Below are positions 7,367-15,832 of a stretch of DNA of 36,818 nucleotides, one piece after another (position 1 is the first letter of the stretch; each line of letters opens with the position of its first letter). Under the pieces are notes generated by a model. The model made no database searches. It was not told where the DNA came from and worked only from the letters and a program-made list of their open reading frames with translations. The stretch spans positions 1-36,818 of the forward strand of contig JAKACN010000019.1 of NCBI GenBank assembly GCA_021821365.1. Direction: 5' to 3'. Both the position numbers and the translations under genes were made by a program. The DNA comes from Pseudomonadota bacterium. Its GTDB lineage: Bacteria > Pseudomonadota > Gammaproteobacteria > Burkholderiales > Burkholderiaceae_D.

Positions 7367-8278
7367 TCAACGCCTGCGCAATCGAAAGTGAATGTCGACC
7401 AGCTTGACGAGCAGCAGCGCGGCCACGATGTTGTGCAGCACGCCCGCCAGCAGAATGCGTCCGCCGACCATCATCACGAGGCCAAGCATGACCTGCATCG
7501 CAAGCAGCGCAAGCAATGCCGGGCAGTGCCGCTGCAGATGGCCGGCGGCGTGGCGCAGGCGACGGCAGAGCAGAACGACGGTCGCTACGACGAGGATGGC
7601 GCTCGCTGCATGCAGCGCCGTCAGCCAGTGCATGGCCTGCAGAGCGGCCTGACTTGCGCCGCGCGCAGGTGCAAATGGATTGAGCGCCCTCCATGCCGCG
7701 CCGCCCGGCCACAGCACCAGATCGCCGACGGCGGAGAGCGACCGGCACTCGATCGTGGCGGCCAGGCCGGCGGACCAGCTGCCGAGCCAGATCTGAAAGG
7801 CGGCCAGTGAACGGGAAGCGCCGGCGAGCGCATGCAGGGAGCGCTCGGGCCGCTGCCACAACGCGGGCGCCACGAAGGACAGGCGCAGGCGCCAGAACAA
7901 CGCGGCGAGCGCCATGCCCGCCACGACATTCCCGATCACGATTGCCGGCAACGTGCCGCCGGCCGTGTAGCGGCCGAGCAGGGCGAGGAAGATCGTCAGC
8001 ACCCACAGCATCAACAGCAGGGCGCGGCGGCTGCGCAGCACCGGGCGGCTGTTCAGCACGAAATAGCTCACCATGATCAGCAACATGCCGACCGCCGAGG
8101 CGGCGACGCGGTGCATCACGCGGAACATCATGCTCAGCGTCGCGGGAAAGGCGATGTTGGCGCAACCGTTGTGCTCGATGCGGATGAACGCGCTTGCCGC
8201 CAGCACAAGCAGCATCAGGCCCGCTGCAAGCCCGCAGAGGTTCGCCGCCAGGCGCGTGTAACGCGTGTCACCGTTCAT
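7367..8278 (-). CDS. ctaA: Haem A synthase, CtaA/COX15 family
   Basis: Polytopic membrane enzyme that oxidises the haem O methyl group to formyl, giving haem A. The product from the ATG at 8278 is 303 residues with about eight helices. Conserved histidines appear in FRVMHRVAAS (H56), in AMHWLTALHAAS and in GVLHNIVAALLLV, spaced as in the two four-helix halves of CtaA. The cysteines of the first periplasmic loop are reduced to one visible NGCANI. The start at 8278 overlaps the preceding haem-copper gene by 11 bases; a longer frame to 8314 adds only a non-conserved leader. As last gene of the eNOR-like operon it implies that this complex uses haem A, or that haem A is needed by its partner subunit. 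Confidence 0.85.
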   Translation of the reverse strand: MNGDTRYTRLAANLCGLAAGLMLLVLAASAFIRIEHNGCANIAFPATLSMMFRVMHRVAASAVGMLLIMVSYFVLNSRPVLRSRRALLLMLWVLTIFLALLGRYTAGGTLPAIVIGNVVAGMALAALFWRLRLSFVAPALWQRPERSLHALAGASRSLAAFQIWLGSWSAGLAATIECRSLSAVGDLVLWPGGAAWRALNPFAPARGASQAALQAMHWLTALHAASAILVVATVVLLCRRLRHAAGHLQRHCPALLALLAMQVMLGLVMMVGGRILLAGVLHNIVAALLLVKLVDIHFRLRRR

Positions 8279-9692
8279 TCGATGCCGCAACGGAAGCCAT
8301 GGCGCGCAGGACAATCACGAGGAAGATGACGCCGCCGACGATGGCGATCAGGCCGCCCAGCCCCATCAGTCCCATGCCGGCGATTTCCTGCGTGCTGCGC
8401 AGCACCTGCTCGCTGCCCGCGACCTTGCGCTGCACGCCGTAGCCGCCGGACCAGACCAGGCCAACGATATGCAGCAGCTGCCCGAAGCCGTAGATGTACG
8501 GCTGTCGCGCGGCCAGGCGGGAAGAAGGCTGCGCATAGCCGAGGCGCGGCAGGAGATGATAGGCCAGCCCCATCAGCGCCAGCGTCACGCCGACGATGCA
8601 GCCGTGGTAATGCGCGGGAATCCTGACGTTGCTACCATGGATCAGGAAGCCGATCAGGCCGCCCATCGCGAACAGCGCCAGCGAGGATATCAGCGCCGCG
8701 CGCAGCGGCTTCTGCGCTGCGGTCAGCGCCTGTCCGCGCGCGCCCATGAGGCCGATGACGACGGCCAGCGCGACGGGCAGAATCGGCAGGCCGCCGCTGA
8801 AGCGCATCAGCCAGGTGAGCAGGTTGCGGTGTTCGACTGCCGTGGGATCGTAGGCGAGATAGATCGGCGGCACCGCGAACACCGAGGCCAGCCCGATCGC
8901 GAACAGCAGCAGGGCGATGCGCGGTGTGAGCGGGATGCGCGCGCCGCAGGCGTTCGCCAGCCACAGCCACGCGACCAGCATCATCAGCGTGTAGGTGAAC
9001 TGGATCACATGACCGCTGCCCCAGAACAAGAGCTCGTAATAGCCCTTCGCGTCGATCGCGCCAGGCACCTTCACCAGTGACCATGCCAGCGCGAACAGGG
9101 CCACGGCGGTGGCGACCGCCGCGGTATTCAGGCCGAACGACAAGGCCGCCTGTCCGTCGGGGCGCGTGCCGACCCTGGGCGCGGCCAGCAGCGCGCGCAA
9201 AGTCAGTAGCGCGATGCCGATGCCGAACACGGATAGCCCGCCGAGAAACAGCGGATCGTCCAGCACGGGCACATAGTTGCTCATGATCGCGCCGCCGCGC
9301 CCGAAGAACGGCGCCAGGCCGATGATCGCGGTGCCGAGCGCCGCACCGGCCCAGCCGCTCCAGCCCAGCATCCTGCCGCGGGTGCCGCCGTTGATGCTCC
9401 ACAGCAGGCCGGCGAAGGAGAGAAACCATACCAGTACCGACAGGTCCACGTGCACCACCAGCGCGACATGGAAGAAGTCCGCCACCGGGAACAGCTTCTG
9501 CAAGTAGGGTGTGCGCGACAGCACGAGCAGCACCGACAGGATGCCCGAGACGATGAGCGAGGCCAGCGCCAGCCAGAGCCAGGCGCGCGCCAGCGGCAGG
9601 CGCTCGTCGCGCGGAACCGCGAGCGAGAAATCGGTGGCGGAGGGTGCTGCGGCCATGTCCGCCGCATGGACGCGATGCGTGGTGACGTTCAT
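8268..9692 (-). CDS. Haem-copper oxidase subunit I-like protein lacking the CuB His-His pair
   Basis: A 474-residue membrane protein with about 12 helices, homologous to the subunit I encoded at 13558-15261: both contain a YVP...P.F.LG segment between helices III and IV. Haem ligands are retained: H81 (helix II, VVHVDLS), and H361 and H363 (helix X, IPAHYHG). H228 (helix VI, GSGHVIQF) is also retained. The helix VII position that reads SAHHIL in the other subunit reads AVPPIYL here (P275-P276), so two of three CuB histidines are missing. The Tyr position of helix VI is also lost (HVIQF). It probably binds haems but cannot form a normal binuclear centre. The start overlaps the upstream gene (ATGA). 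A role as electron-transfer, NO-binding or sensor subunit is inference. Confidence 0.75.
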   Translation of the reverse strand: MNVTTHRVHAADMAAAPSATDFSLAVPRDERLPLARAWLWLALASLIVSGILSVLLVLSRTPYLQKLFPVADFFHVALVVHVDLSVLVWFLSFAGLLWSINGGTRGRMLGWSGWAGAALGTAIIGLAPFFGRGGAIMSNYVPVLDDPLFLGGLSVFGIGIALLTLRALLAAPRVGTRPDGQAALSFGLNTAAVATAVALFALAWSLVKVPGAIDAKGYYELLFWGSGHVIQFTYTLMMLVAWLWLANACGARIPLTPRIALLLFAIGLASVFAVPPIYLAYDPTAVEHRNLLTWLMRFSGGLPILPVALAVVIGLMGARGQALTAAQKPLRAALISSLALFAMGGLIGFLIHGSNVRIPAHYHGCIVGVTLALMGLAYHLLPRLGYAQPSSRLAARQPYIYGFGQLLHIVGLVWSGGYGVQRKVAGSEQVLRSTQEIAGMGLMGLGGLIAIVGGVIFLVIVLRAMASVAASNER

Positions 9693-10183
9693 CGGATGAT
9701 TACTCCGCCTTGTTCATGATTGAAATCGATCACCAGCACTTGCGACGGATGCAGTTGCACGACTTCGTCGCGCTGGTAGTTGTAGCCCTGCACGCGAACG
9801 GAATCGTTGATGCGCACCGCAATGCGATGCGCGCCGGCCGGTGTCGTGAAGCGGCGATATACGTTAGACGCGCCGTCATGCGACAGGCCGGAAGCCGGAA
9901 TCACTTCGTGGTACAGGGGCTTGCCGTCGAATGCGATGTCGATCGTGACCGGCGAGCGCTCGCGCGGGCAATCCTGCAGCGCGCGCATGTTGCGCGAGAG
10001 CTTGTTCAGCTCGGCCTCGGTGCGATTCCGGCATTCGCCGACCCGTTGACCGGAATGGCTGATGCTCAGGCGGATCAGCGCTTCGTTGGCGCCGATATGC
10101 TGGTAGGCCGGCGCGCTGGAGAGATAACCGATGCCAAGGAAGAACGCGGCGAAGCAGGCGGCTTGCGCAAGCCATCTAAACAT
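9689..10183 (-). CDS. Membrane-anchored periplasmic protein of unknown function
   Basis: Not recognised. The 164-residue product has one N-terminal hydrophobic segment (about residues 8-24) that could be an anchor or signal peptide, then a mostly beta-rich soluble domain. Two cysteines, C51 and C72, could form a disulfide. The second half (RFTTPAGAHRIAVRINDSVR) looks like a beta-sandwich. The ATG at 10183 is chosen over longer frames because AGGAGGT precedes it by six bases; a longer upstream reading is low-complexity antisense-like sequence. It overlaps the cytochrome b fusion gene by 8 bases and the following haem-copper gene by 4, so it is translationally coupled to both and is probably a structural or accessory part of the same complex. 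Confidence 0.65.
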   Translation of the reverse strand: MFRWLAQAACFAAFFLGIGYLSSAPAYQHIGANEALIRLSISHSGQRVGECRNRTEAELNKLSRNMRALQDCPRERSPVTIDIAFDGKPLYHEVIPASGLSHDGASNVYRRFTTPAGAHRIAVRINDSVRVQGYNYQRDEVVQLHPSQVLVIDFNHEQGGVIIR

Positions 10184-11798
10184 GGCGCACCTCCTCGTCC
10201 TGTGGCTTGCGACCGTTCTGTTGCGCAAGGCGCTGCAGATCGGCGCGGAAGGCGTCGATTTCCTCGGCGAGCCGGCGCGATTCGGCCAGGCTGGCGGAAG
10301 ACAGGCGCACGCGCGCCAGCTCGACGTTGTTGCCGCGCAGGTGCGGCTCGCGCTCACCCGCGATGCGCTGGCGCGCCCAGACATGGCCGAGGCGGAACTC
10401 GCATTCGCCTTCGTGGCAGCCGGTGAGGAAGACACCGTCCGCGCCGTTGCGCAGCGCGAATTCGATGAAGGAGGGTGGCAGCTGTCCGGTGCAGATCAGG
10501 CTGATGGACGCCACGTCGCCACTTGCCAGCGACTCTACGGTGACGCCGCAATCACAGCCAAACACCACGATCTTCGTTTCCTTGCCGGCCAGCCGCTGCA
10601 GCGCCGTCTCCAGTTCGCTACGCAAGCCCTGCACCGGGCGCTGCGGCATGTCGATGCCGGTGACTAGCTCGCCGATGCTGCGGAAGGGCGTGGAGGACGG
10701 ACAGGCGCCGGCGCAGATGCCGCAGGAAGCGCACAGCTCGGGATTGACGACGGCTTCCGTCGCGTGCCGCGCGCCATCCGAGCGCGGCTGCATGGTGACT
10801 GCGGAATACGGGCAGTCGTTGAAGCAGCGCCCACAGCCGTTGCAGTTGGCCAGGTCGACCACGGCAACTGCCGCGCGCTGGCGTCGCAGCAGCAGCGGAA
10901 CCAGCAATAGCAACAGCGTCGATGCGCCGAGCAGCGCCCAGACGCGGCCCGGCGACCAGGCATAGAGCAGCGGATAGACCGTGAGGTAATACCAGTCGAG
11001 CGGCAGGTTGGATGGCGCTACCATCATGTTGGCTGGCGGCGTGCTGAGCGCGGGCTTGATGAGCGAGAGCAGGAGCAGCGCGATGATGGTGCCCCAGCCG
11101 AGCGCGCGCGGCGGCTGGATCTTTGCGCGGCTGATGCGCTGGATGTGGATCCACATGCCGGCCAGCAGCAGCAGCGGCAGGCCGATATGAAGAAACACCA
11201 GCAGGGAGAAGAAACGGTCGCTGATGGTTTCCGGCGTCAGGAAGTTGCGCACCATGGCGCCGCCGAATACGGGCAGCCAGTCGAAGAGTTCGGCGGTGCC
11301 GACCGCCACGAACTGCGACAACTGGTCCCACACCAGCCAGTAGCCGTTGATGCCGGAGGCGAACGCGAGCCAGATGAGCGGAATGCCGCTGACCCAGGAG
11401 AACCAGCGGAAACCGGCGTAGCGGCCGTTCAGGAATTCGCGTACCAGGTGCAGCGTCATGGTCACCGCAAACGCATCGGAGGCGTAGCGATGAAAGCTGC
11501 GGAGGATGCCGCCGAAATACCATTGCGCCGTGATTGCGTCGATCGAGCGGTAGGCGTCCAGCACACCGGTGTCGAATACGATATAGAGATAAATGCCTGT
11601 CGCCGCAATGATCCAGAAGAAGAAATAGGACAGCGCGCCGAGATTGTGCCAGGGATTGTGCACCGTGCCGAATGCGCGGTCGAATGCCCGCTCGACGGAT
11701 TGCAGCGCGCGCAGTGCGACGGGGAATGGTGAGCGAACCGGTACGCCGGCGGGCTTCGATGCAGGCTTCGCAGCCGGCTGGATGGAAAATACCTTCAC
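10176..11798 (-). CDS. Cytochrome b / 2x[4Fe-4S] ferredoxin / MvhD-like fusion protein
   Basis: A 540-residue redox protein in three parts. Residues 45-225 are a cytochrome b (b6-like) domain with two His pairs spaced by 14: H103/H117 (HRY...LHLVR) and H204/H218 (FLHIG...WIHIQ), enough for two haems b; further helices follow to about 305. Residues 315-370 hold two [4Fe-4S] motifs, C319/C322/C325/C329-P and C356/C359/C362/C366-P. Residues 408-480 resemble the MvhD/FlpD iron-sulfur domain, with C415, C417, C436, C461 and C466 (TGCHEGECEFRLG). It starts with GTG after TAGGAG, which overlaps the SCO stop. The order suggests an electron-input module between quinol and cytoplasmic iron-sulfur carriers, serving the adjacent NO-reductase-like complex. 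Direction of flow is unknown. Confidence 0.82.
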   Translation of the reverse strand: MKVFSIQPAAKPASKPAGVPVRSPFPVALRALQSVERAFDRAFGTVHNPWHNLGALSYFFFWIIAATGIYLYIVFDTGVLDAYRSIDAITAQWYFGGILRSFHRYASDAFAVTMTLHLVREFLNGRYAGFRWFSWVSGIPLIWLAFASGINGYWLVWDQLSQFVAVGTAELFDWLPVFGGAMVRNFLTPETISDRFFSLLVFLHIGLPLLLLAGMWIHIQRISRAKIQPPRALGWGTIIALLLLSLIKPALSTPPANMMVAPSNLPLDWYYLTVYPLLYAWSPGRVWALLGASTLLLLLVPLLLRRQRAAVAVVDLANCNGCGRCFNDCPYSAVTMQPRSDGARHATEAVVNPELCASCGICAGACPSSTPFRSIGELVTGIDMPQRPVQGLRSELETALQRLAGKETKIVVFGCDCGVTVESLASGDVASISLICTGQLPPSFIEFALRNGADGVFLTGCHEGECEFRLGHVWARQRIAGEREPHLRGNNVELARVRLSSASLAESRRLAEEIDAFRADLQRLAQQNGRKPQDEEVRHV

Positions 11799-11810
11799 GC
11801 TGAACTGCTC

Positions 11811-12620
11811 CTATGCCTGCTTGCGCTGGCGCCTCCATTCGCTTGCCAGCATCCACGCGACGCTGCCGAGAATGCTGGCGCCGGCCAGCAGGCCGACGAT
11901 CAGCGAGTAATTGGCGCGATACGTCCCGGTGCCGTCGTCGTACACGGTGCACAGCAGGCGCACGCGCGTGACCAGGCCGGACCAGCCGGACGGTACCGGA
12001 ACCACACCGTTATCCATGTCGCGCAGCGCGGCGACAAGGGCTTGCGCGTTCAGGCTGTCGCCATACAGTTGGCGATAAATGCGGCCGCTGCGGTCGAGGA
12101 CGGTCAGCTGCGTGACATGATCGAACCCCTTTGGCGTGGCGAGGTAGCTGAAGCCGAAATCGCGTGTCAGCGGCAAAACCGTTTTCAAATCGGAGCTGAG
12201 GAATTCCCAGTTGCGCGTAGTGATACCCTGCTGACGGGCGAATGCGGCCATGGCATCGGGCGAGTCGAACGGGGCGTTGAAGCCGATCGTGACGACACGA
12301 AATGCATCGGTCCCAAGCAGGTCCTGCGTCGCCATGACCGCGCGGGAAATCAGCAACGTATCGCTCGGGCAGACCTGGAAACAGCCGGTGTAGACGAAGC
12401 TCACCAGCAGCGGCTTGCCGCGATGGGACGACAGGCGTACCGCTTTCCCGCTGCGGTCGCGCAGAACGTAGTCGGCGGGTGCCGTGCCGATTGCCGCCTG
12501 GCTCGTCTTGTAGGCTGCCTGCGGATCGATCTGCTCTTGTGCCATGGCGCAGGCCTGCAGGCCCAGCGTCAGCAGCGCGGCGCCGCACAGTGCGCGAAGG
12601 CGGACTCCTATCGCATCCAT
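11811..12620 (-). CDS. SCO1/SenC family copper chaperone with C-terminal membrane helix
   Basis: A 269-residue SCO protein. An N-terminal signal or anchor (about residues 8-27, with a lipobox-like LQAC24) leads to the thioredoxin-fold domain with C80-F-Q-V-C84 and H168 in GFDHVTQ, the full copper-binding set. A second membrane segment near residues 238-258 (LIVGLLAGASILGSVAWML) is unlike the single-anchor SCO at 2007-2684 and places the domain between two anchors. It overlaps the end of ctaB by 13 bases. It is likely to load CuA of subunit II (15277-15822) and perhaps CuB of subunit I. Confidence 0.88.
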   Translation of the reverse strand: MDAIGVRLRALCGAALLTLGLQACAMAQEQIDPQAAYKTSQAAIGTAPADYVLRDRSGKAVRLSSHRGKPLLVSFVYTGCFQVCPSDTLLISRAVMATQDLLGTDAFRVVTIGFNAPFDSPDAMAAFARQQGITTRNWEFLSSDLKTVLPLTRDFGFSYLATPKGFDHVTQLTVLDRSGRIYRQLYGDSLNAQALVAALRDMDNGVVPVPSGWSGLVTRVRLLCTVYDDGTGTYRANYSLIVGLLAGASILGSVAWMLASEWRRQRKQA

Positions 12621-13474
12621 GCCGCATCAGCCATGGCCGCCACGATCAGAACGGTGAGTTGCAGCAGCGACGCATGGAAATTCGCCATCGCCGTGGCGCG
12701 TTCGGGCCGCCGCGCCAGCCGGATGCTCTTGTCGATGAAATACCCGCCGCCGAGAACGGCGCCGGCGAGGTACACCGGCCCCGCGCCGAACCACATCGGC
12801 ACGAGCGATGCCGCTACCAGCGCGACGGTATTTGCCAGCACCACACGCGCCGCCGCCGGCACGCCGATCACCACCGGCAGCATCGGCACGCCTGCGGCGG
12901 TGTAGTCATCCGCCTGCGCGATGGCGAGGCTCCAGAAATGCGGCGGCGTCCACAGGAAAAGGACGAAGGCCAGCGACAGCGACAGCGGTTCAGGCTGCGG
13001 ATTGACTGCGGACGCGCCCGCCATCACGGCGAAGCTGCCGGCCAGCCCGCCGACGACGATGTTGAGCCAGGTGCGGCGCTTGAGCAGCACCGTATAGACG
13101 ACCGCATAGAAAAACGCGCCGAGGAAGACATACAGCGCCGATATCCAGTTCAGCGCAAAGCCGGTGAGCAGCGTCGAACCGAGCACCATGCAGGCGATCA
13201 GCCACAGCCAGTGCGGCCCGTGACGCAGCGTGCCGGTGACGAAGGGGCGATTGCGCGTGCGCGTCATCCGGACGTCGATGTCGCGCTCCACATACTGGTT
13301 GAAGGCGCCGGCGGCTGCCGCCGACAGCAGCACGGTGATGCCGATCAGCGCGGCCTTCCACGCCGGCGTGTGCGATCCCGGCGTGATGGCGAATCCGGTG
13401 AGCGCGGTCAGTGCGATCACCACGCCGATGCGCAGCTTGAAGACGTTGAGTAGTTGCCTGGTGAGCTTGCTCAT
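12608..13474 (-). CDS. ctaB: Protohaem IX farnesyltransferase (haem O synthase)
   Basis: Membrane prenyltransferase of the UbiA superfamily that adds farnesyl to haem B to give haem O. The 288-residue protein has about nine helices. The first aspartate-rich site is NQYVERDIDVRMTRTRNRP, and the CtaB loop YTVLLKRRTWLNIVVGG is intact. PPHFWSLAI and DDYTAAGVPMLPVV form the second site. Together with ctaA in the same operon it gives a dedicated haem O/A supply for the eNOR-like complex. It follows subunit I after an 83-base gap that contains a strong stem-loop. Confidence 0.95.
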   Translation of the reverse strand: MSKLTRQLLNVFKLRIGVVIALTALTGFAITPGSHTPAWKAALIGITVLLSAAAAGAFNQYVERDIDVRMTRTRNRPFVTGTLRHGPHWLWLIACMVLGSTLLTGFALNWISALYVFLGAFFYAVVYTVLLKRRTWLNIVVGGLAGSFAVMAGASAVNPQPEPLSLSLAFVLFLWTPPHFWSLAIAQADDYTAAGVPMLPVVIGVPAAARVVLANTVALVAASLVPMWFGAGPVYLAGAVLGGGYFIDKSIRLARRPERATAMANFHASLLQLTVLIVAAMADAAWMR

Positions 13475-13513
13475 GTCGGCTGTTCTCCGGGGAAGTGGAC
13501 ATGGGTGCCGTCG

Positions 13514-13543
13514 CGCTGCTCCCTTCGACGAAAGGGAGCAGCG
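13514..13543 (-). other. Perfect 12-bp stem-loop between subunit I and ctaB
   Basis: CGCTGCTCCCTT at 13514-13525 pairs with AAGGGAGCAGCG at 13532-13543 around a 6-base loop. No U-tract follows on the minus strand, so it is more likely an mRNA processing, stability or partial-termination element than a full terminator. It separates the three structural genes of the eNOR-like complex from its maturation genes. Confidence 0.7.
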
Positions 13544-13557
13544 TGGACTGCAGCCTG

Positions 13558-15261
13558 CTAACTCATGCCCCAGAGCTGGGACAGGTACTTCCAGTTGATG
13601 AAGTAGTACAGCACGAAGGCAACCAGGAACACCATCGCGAAGACGAAGGTGCCCGGCGCGGCGAAGCCGGCCACGCCGACATTGCCGTGCCCTGAGGAGG
13701 TGCTCACCGGCGTCACGACCGGTGTCGGCTTGTTGCTGACCGCGCCGGCTTCCAGCTTCTTGCCGAACAGGATCGAGCAGACCGTGATCAGGATGTACGC
13801 ACCGCCGCCGATGACGGCCGCCACGGCGCTGATGCCGACCAGCGACATGAGCAGATAGGCACTGCCCGGGAACTCATACGGCAATGCGGTGCCGGCAAAG
13901 GAAATATCCCAGTGACGTCGCGGCACGCCCAGCGTACCCGCGCCCATCATCACCAGCGCGAACACGCTCATGCCGATGCCGAACAGGTAGGGCTGCCACT
14001 TCGCCAGGCCCGGGAACATCACTTCGCGCCGGAACAGCGCCGGGATCAGGAAGTAGGTGAGCGACATGAATGCCAGCGTGGTGCCGATCACGACGGTGGC
14101 GTGGAAATGGCCAGGCACATAGATGGTGTTGTGGATGATCAGGTTGAGCTGTTCGGTACCCATCATCACGCCGGAGATGCCGCCGAGGAATCCGAAGCCG
14201 ACCAGCGAAATGAACATGCCGGAGAACACCGGGTTGCCCCACGGCGCCTTGCGGATCCACTCGAACAGACCCTTGTTGAAGCCTTTCTCGCGCTGCGCCA
14301 CTTCGATCGCGCCCGGAATGGTCAGGCCGTGCACCATGCTGGCGAGTACCGCGAGGTACATCGCATAGCTGGTGTTGAAGATCTTCCATTCGGAGGAAAC
14401 GCCCGGATCGACCAGGATGTGGTGCGCGCTGGCCAGTTGCAGGAAGAAGATGTACAGCAGGAAAGCGGTGCGCGACACGCGCTCCGACATCGGCTTGGCG
14501 CCGAACACGATGGCCGCGATGGCATACCAGACGGAGATGTGCGCCGCCACGTTGATCTGCTGCGAGGAGTGGCCGAAAGCCCACCAGATCACGCGGTACA
14601 TCAGCGGATCGATGGCCTTGATGTAGCCGATCACCCAGAGGAAGGTCGGGATCAGGATGATGGCGCCGGAGGCGATCGTGAAGACCGCGATGATGGCGGC
14701 CGTCATCGCGCCGAAGGTCACCAGCGGAATCGATCCGGTGTAGGTCTTGTCCGCCTTGGCGACGACCAGCGTGCCGAAGAAGATGAAGCAGCCGATCAGC
14801 GCGCCGACGGCGAACAGGATCAGACCGAGATAGAAAGCCGGGCTGCCCTGCATCGGCACATACGAGGTCATCATCACGCTCGAGTTGCCCTGGAAGATCG
14901 CCACGTTGGTGGTGATCCCGCCGATCAGCATCAGCGCGAAGGCCAGCCACGCCATGTTGGGCGTCGCCAGCCGGCAGCGCAGCAGCGTGGAGGAGCAGAA
15001 GTACAGCACGGCGATCTCGAAGAAGATGATCCAGAACACCAGCATGTCGAGGCCATGCGCGGTGAGCACGAGATAGAAGGTATCGGCCGGCAGCAGGTGC
15101 ACCGCCGGCCATCTCGTCAGCGCGATCAGCAGTGCAAGGATGCCGCCGATCAGCAGGAACACGACGGCAGCCACGGCGTTTGCCTTCATCAGGTTTTCGG
15201 CCGAGGTGTGGAACTGCAGACCTGTCCGCGGACAGGTGCGGAACGTTTCTTGGTAGGCCAT
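13558..15261 (-). CDS. Haem-copper oxidoreductase subunit I, eNOR-like (putative CuA nitric oxide reductase)
   Basis: A 567-residue, roughly 13-helix subunit I. Ligands visible: H69 (helix II, TAHGLDM, low-spin haem), H231 (helix VI CuB), H280-H281 (helix VII CuB, SAHHILVDPG), and H385 and H387 (helix X, VPGHFHATVV). After H231 the sequence is HSSQQINV, so the cross-linked Tyr of A/B-type oxygen reductases (H-P-E-V-Y) is replaced by Gln (Q235). Loss of that Tyr with retained CuB histidines is a mark of NO-reducing haem-copper enzymes such as the described eNOR family; the assignment to eNOR is from motif memory, not a tree. A strong AGGGAGGAGACG precedes the ATG. Linked to a CuA subunit II, ctaA/ctaB, SCO and the nir cluster, which supports NO reduction. 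An oxygen reductase cannot be fully excluded. Confidence 0.8.
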   Translation of the reverse strand: MAYQETFRTCPRTGLQFHTSAENLMKANAVAAVVFLLIGGILALLIALTRWPAVHLLPADTFYLVLTAHGLDMLVFWIIFFEIAVLYFCSSTLLRCRLATPNMAWLAFALMLIGGITTNVAIFQGNSSVMMTSYVPMQGSPAFYLGLILFAVGALIGCFIFFGTLVVAKADKTYTGSIPLVTFGAMTAAIIAVFTIASGAIILIPTFLWVIGYIKAIDPLMYRVIWWAFGHSSQQINVAAHISVWYAIAAIVFGAKPMSERVSRTAFLLYIFFLQLASAHHILVDPGVSSEWKIFNTSYAMYLAVLASMVHGLTIPGAIEVAQREKGFNKGLFEWIRKAPWGNPVFSGMFISLVGFGFLGGISGVMMGTEQLNLIIHNTIYVPGHFHATVVIGTTLAFMSLTYFLIPALFRREVMFPGLAKWQPYLFGIGMSVFALVMMGAGTLGVPRRHWDISFAGTALPYEFPGSAYLLMSLVGISAVAAVIGGGAYILITVCSILFGKKLEAGAVSNKPTPVVTPVSTSSGHGNVGVAGFAAPGTFVFAMVFLVAFVLYYFINWKYLSQLWGMS

Positions 15262-15276
15262 GGGCGTCTCCTCCCT

Positions 15277-15822
15277 TTATTTGTTCACGACGTAGAGGCG
15301 GCTGACCATGGTGTGGTGTCCGATGCCGCAATACTCGTTACAGACGATAGAAAACGCGCCGTCCTGGTTGGGCGTTACGTTGACCACCATTTCATAGCCG
15401 GGAATGACCTGCAGGTTGATGTTGGCCGGCTGCAGCGAGAAGCCGTGCATGTAATCCATCGCCGACAGGTGCAGGCGATAGCTCTTTCCCTTCTCCAGTT
15501 CCAGGATCGGCCACCAGGACCACAGGCGCGCCACCAGGTAGACGTCGCTGCCCGCCGGCGGATGCACCACCGGGATCTTCTGGTCGCTCTCCGTGCGCAC
15601 GGTGTACTTGTCGACCATCGCCTGCGCCTTTTTGCTGTAGGCTTCCGGCGCGGTACGATAGGCTTCGTTGGACAGGTTCTGCTTACCGAAGACATGCCAG
15701 TACGGCATCATGAAGAACATGAACAGGCACCAGACGAAGGCGATCGCGATCCATGTGCCTTCGACGCGGTCCAGCGGCTGCTTCCACCAGAGCCGTCTGG
15801 CGGGCGGATGTATCGCGCTCAT
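15277..15822 (-). CDS. Haem-copper oxidase subunit II with complete CuA site
   Basis: A 181-residue protein with one N-terminal membrane helix (about residues 22-41) and a periplasmic cupredoxin domain. All CuA ligands are present: H126 (DYMHGFSL) and C161, E163, C165, H169 and M172 in CNEYCGIGHHTM. It should take electrons from a small c-type cytochrome and pass them to subunit I, encoded 15 bases downstream. Only one membrane helix is present, as in ba3- and CuA-NOR-type subunits, where A-type oxidases have two. The Trp-rich ARLWSWWPILEL before the CuA loop is the usual electron-entry region. Confidence 0.9.
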   Translation of the reverse strand: MSAIHPPARRLWWKQPLDRVEGTWIAIAFVWCLFMFFMMPYWHVFGKQNLSNEAYRTAPEAYSKKAQAMVDKYTVRTESDQKIPVVHPPAGSDVYLVARLWSWWPILELEKGKSYRLHLSAMDYMHGFSLQPANINLQVIPGYEMVVNVTPNQDGAFSIVCNEYCGIGHHTMVSRLYVVNK

Positions 15823-15832
15823 GGCCGTCTCC

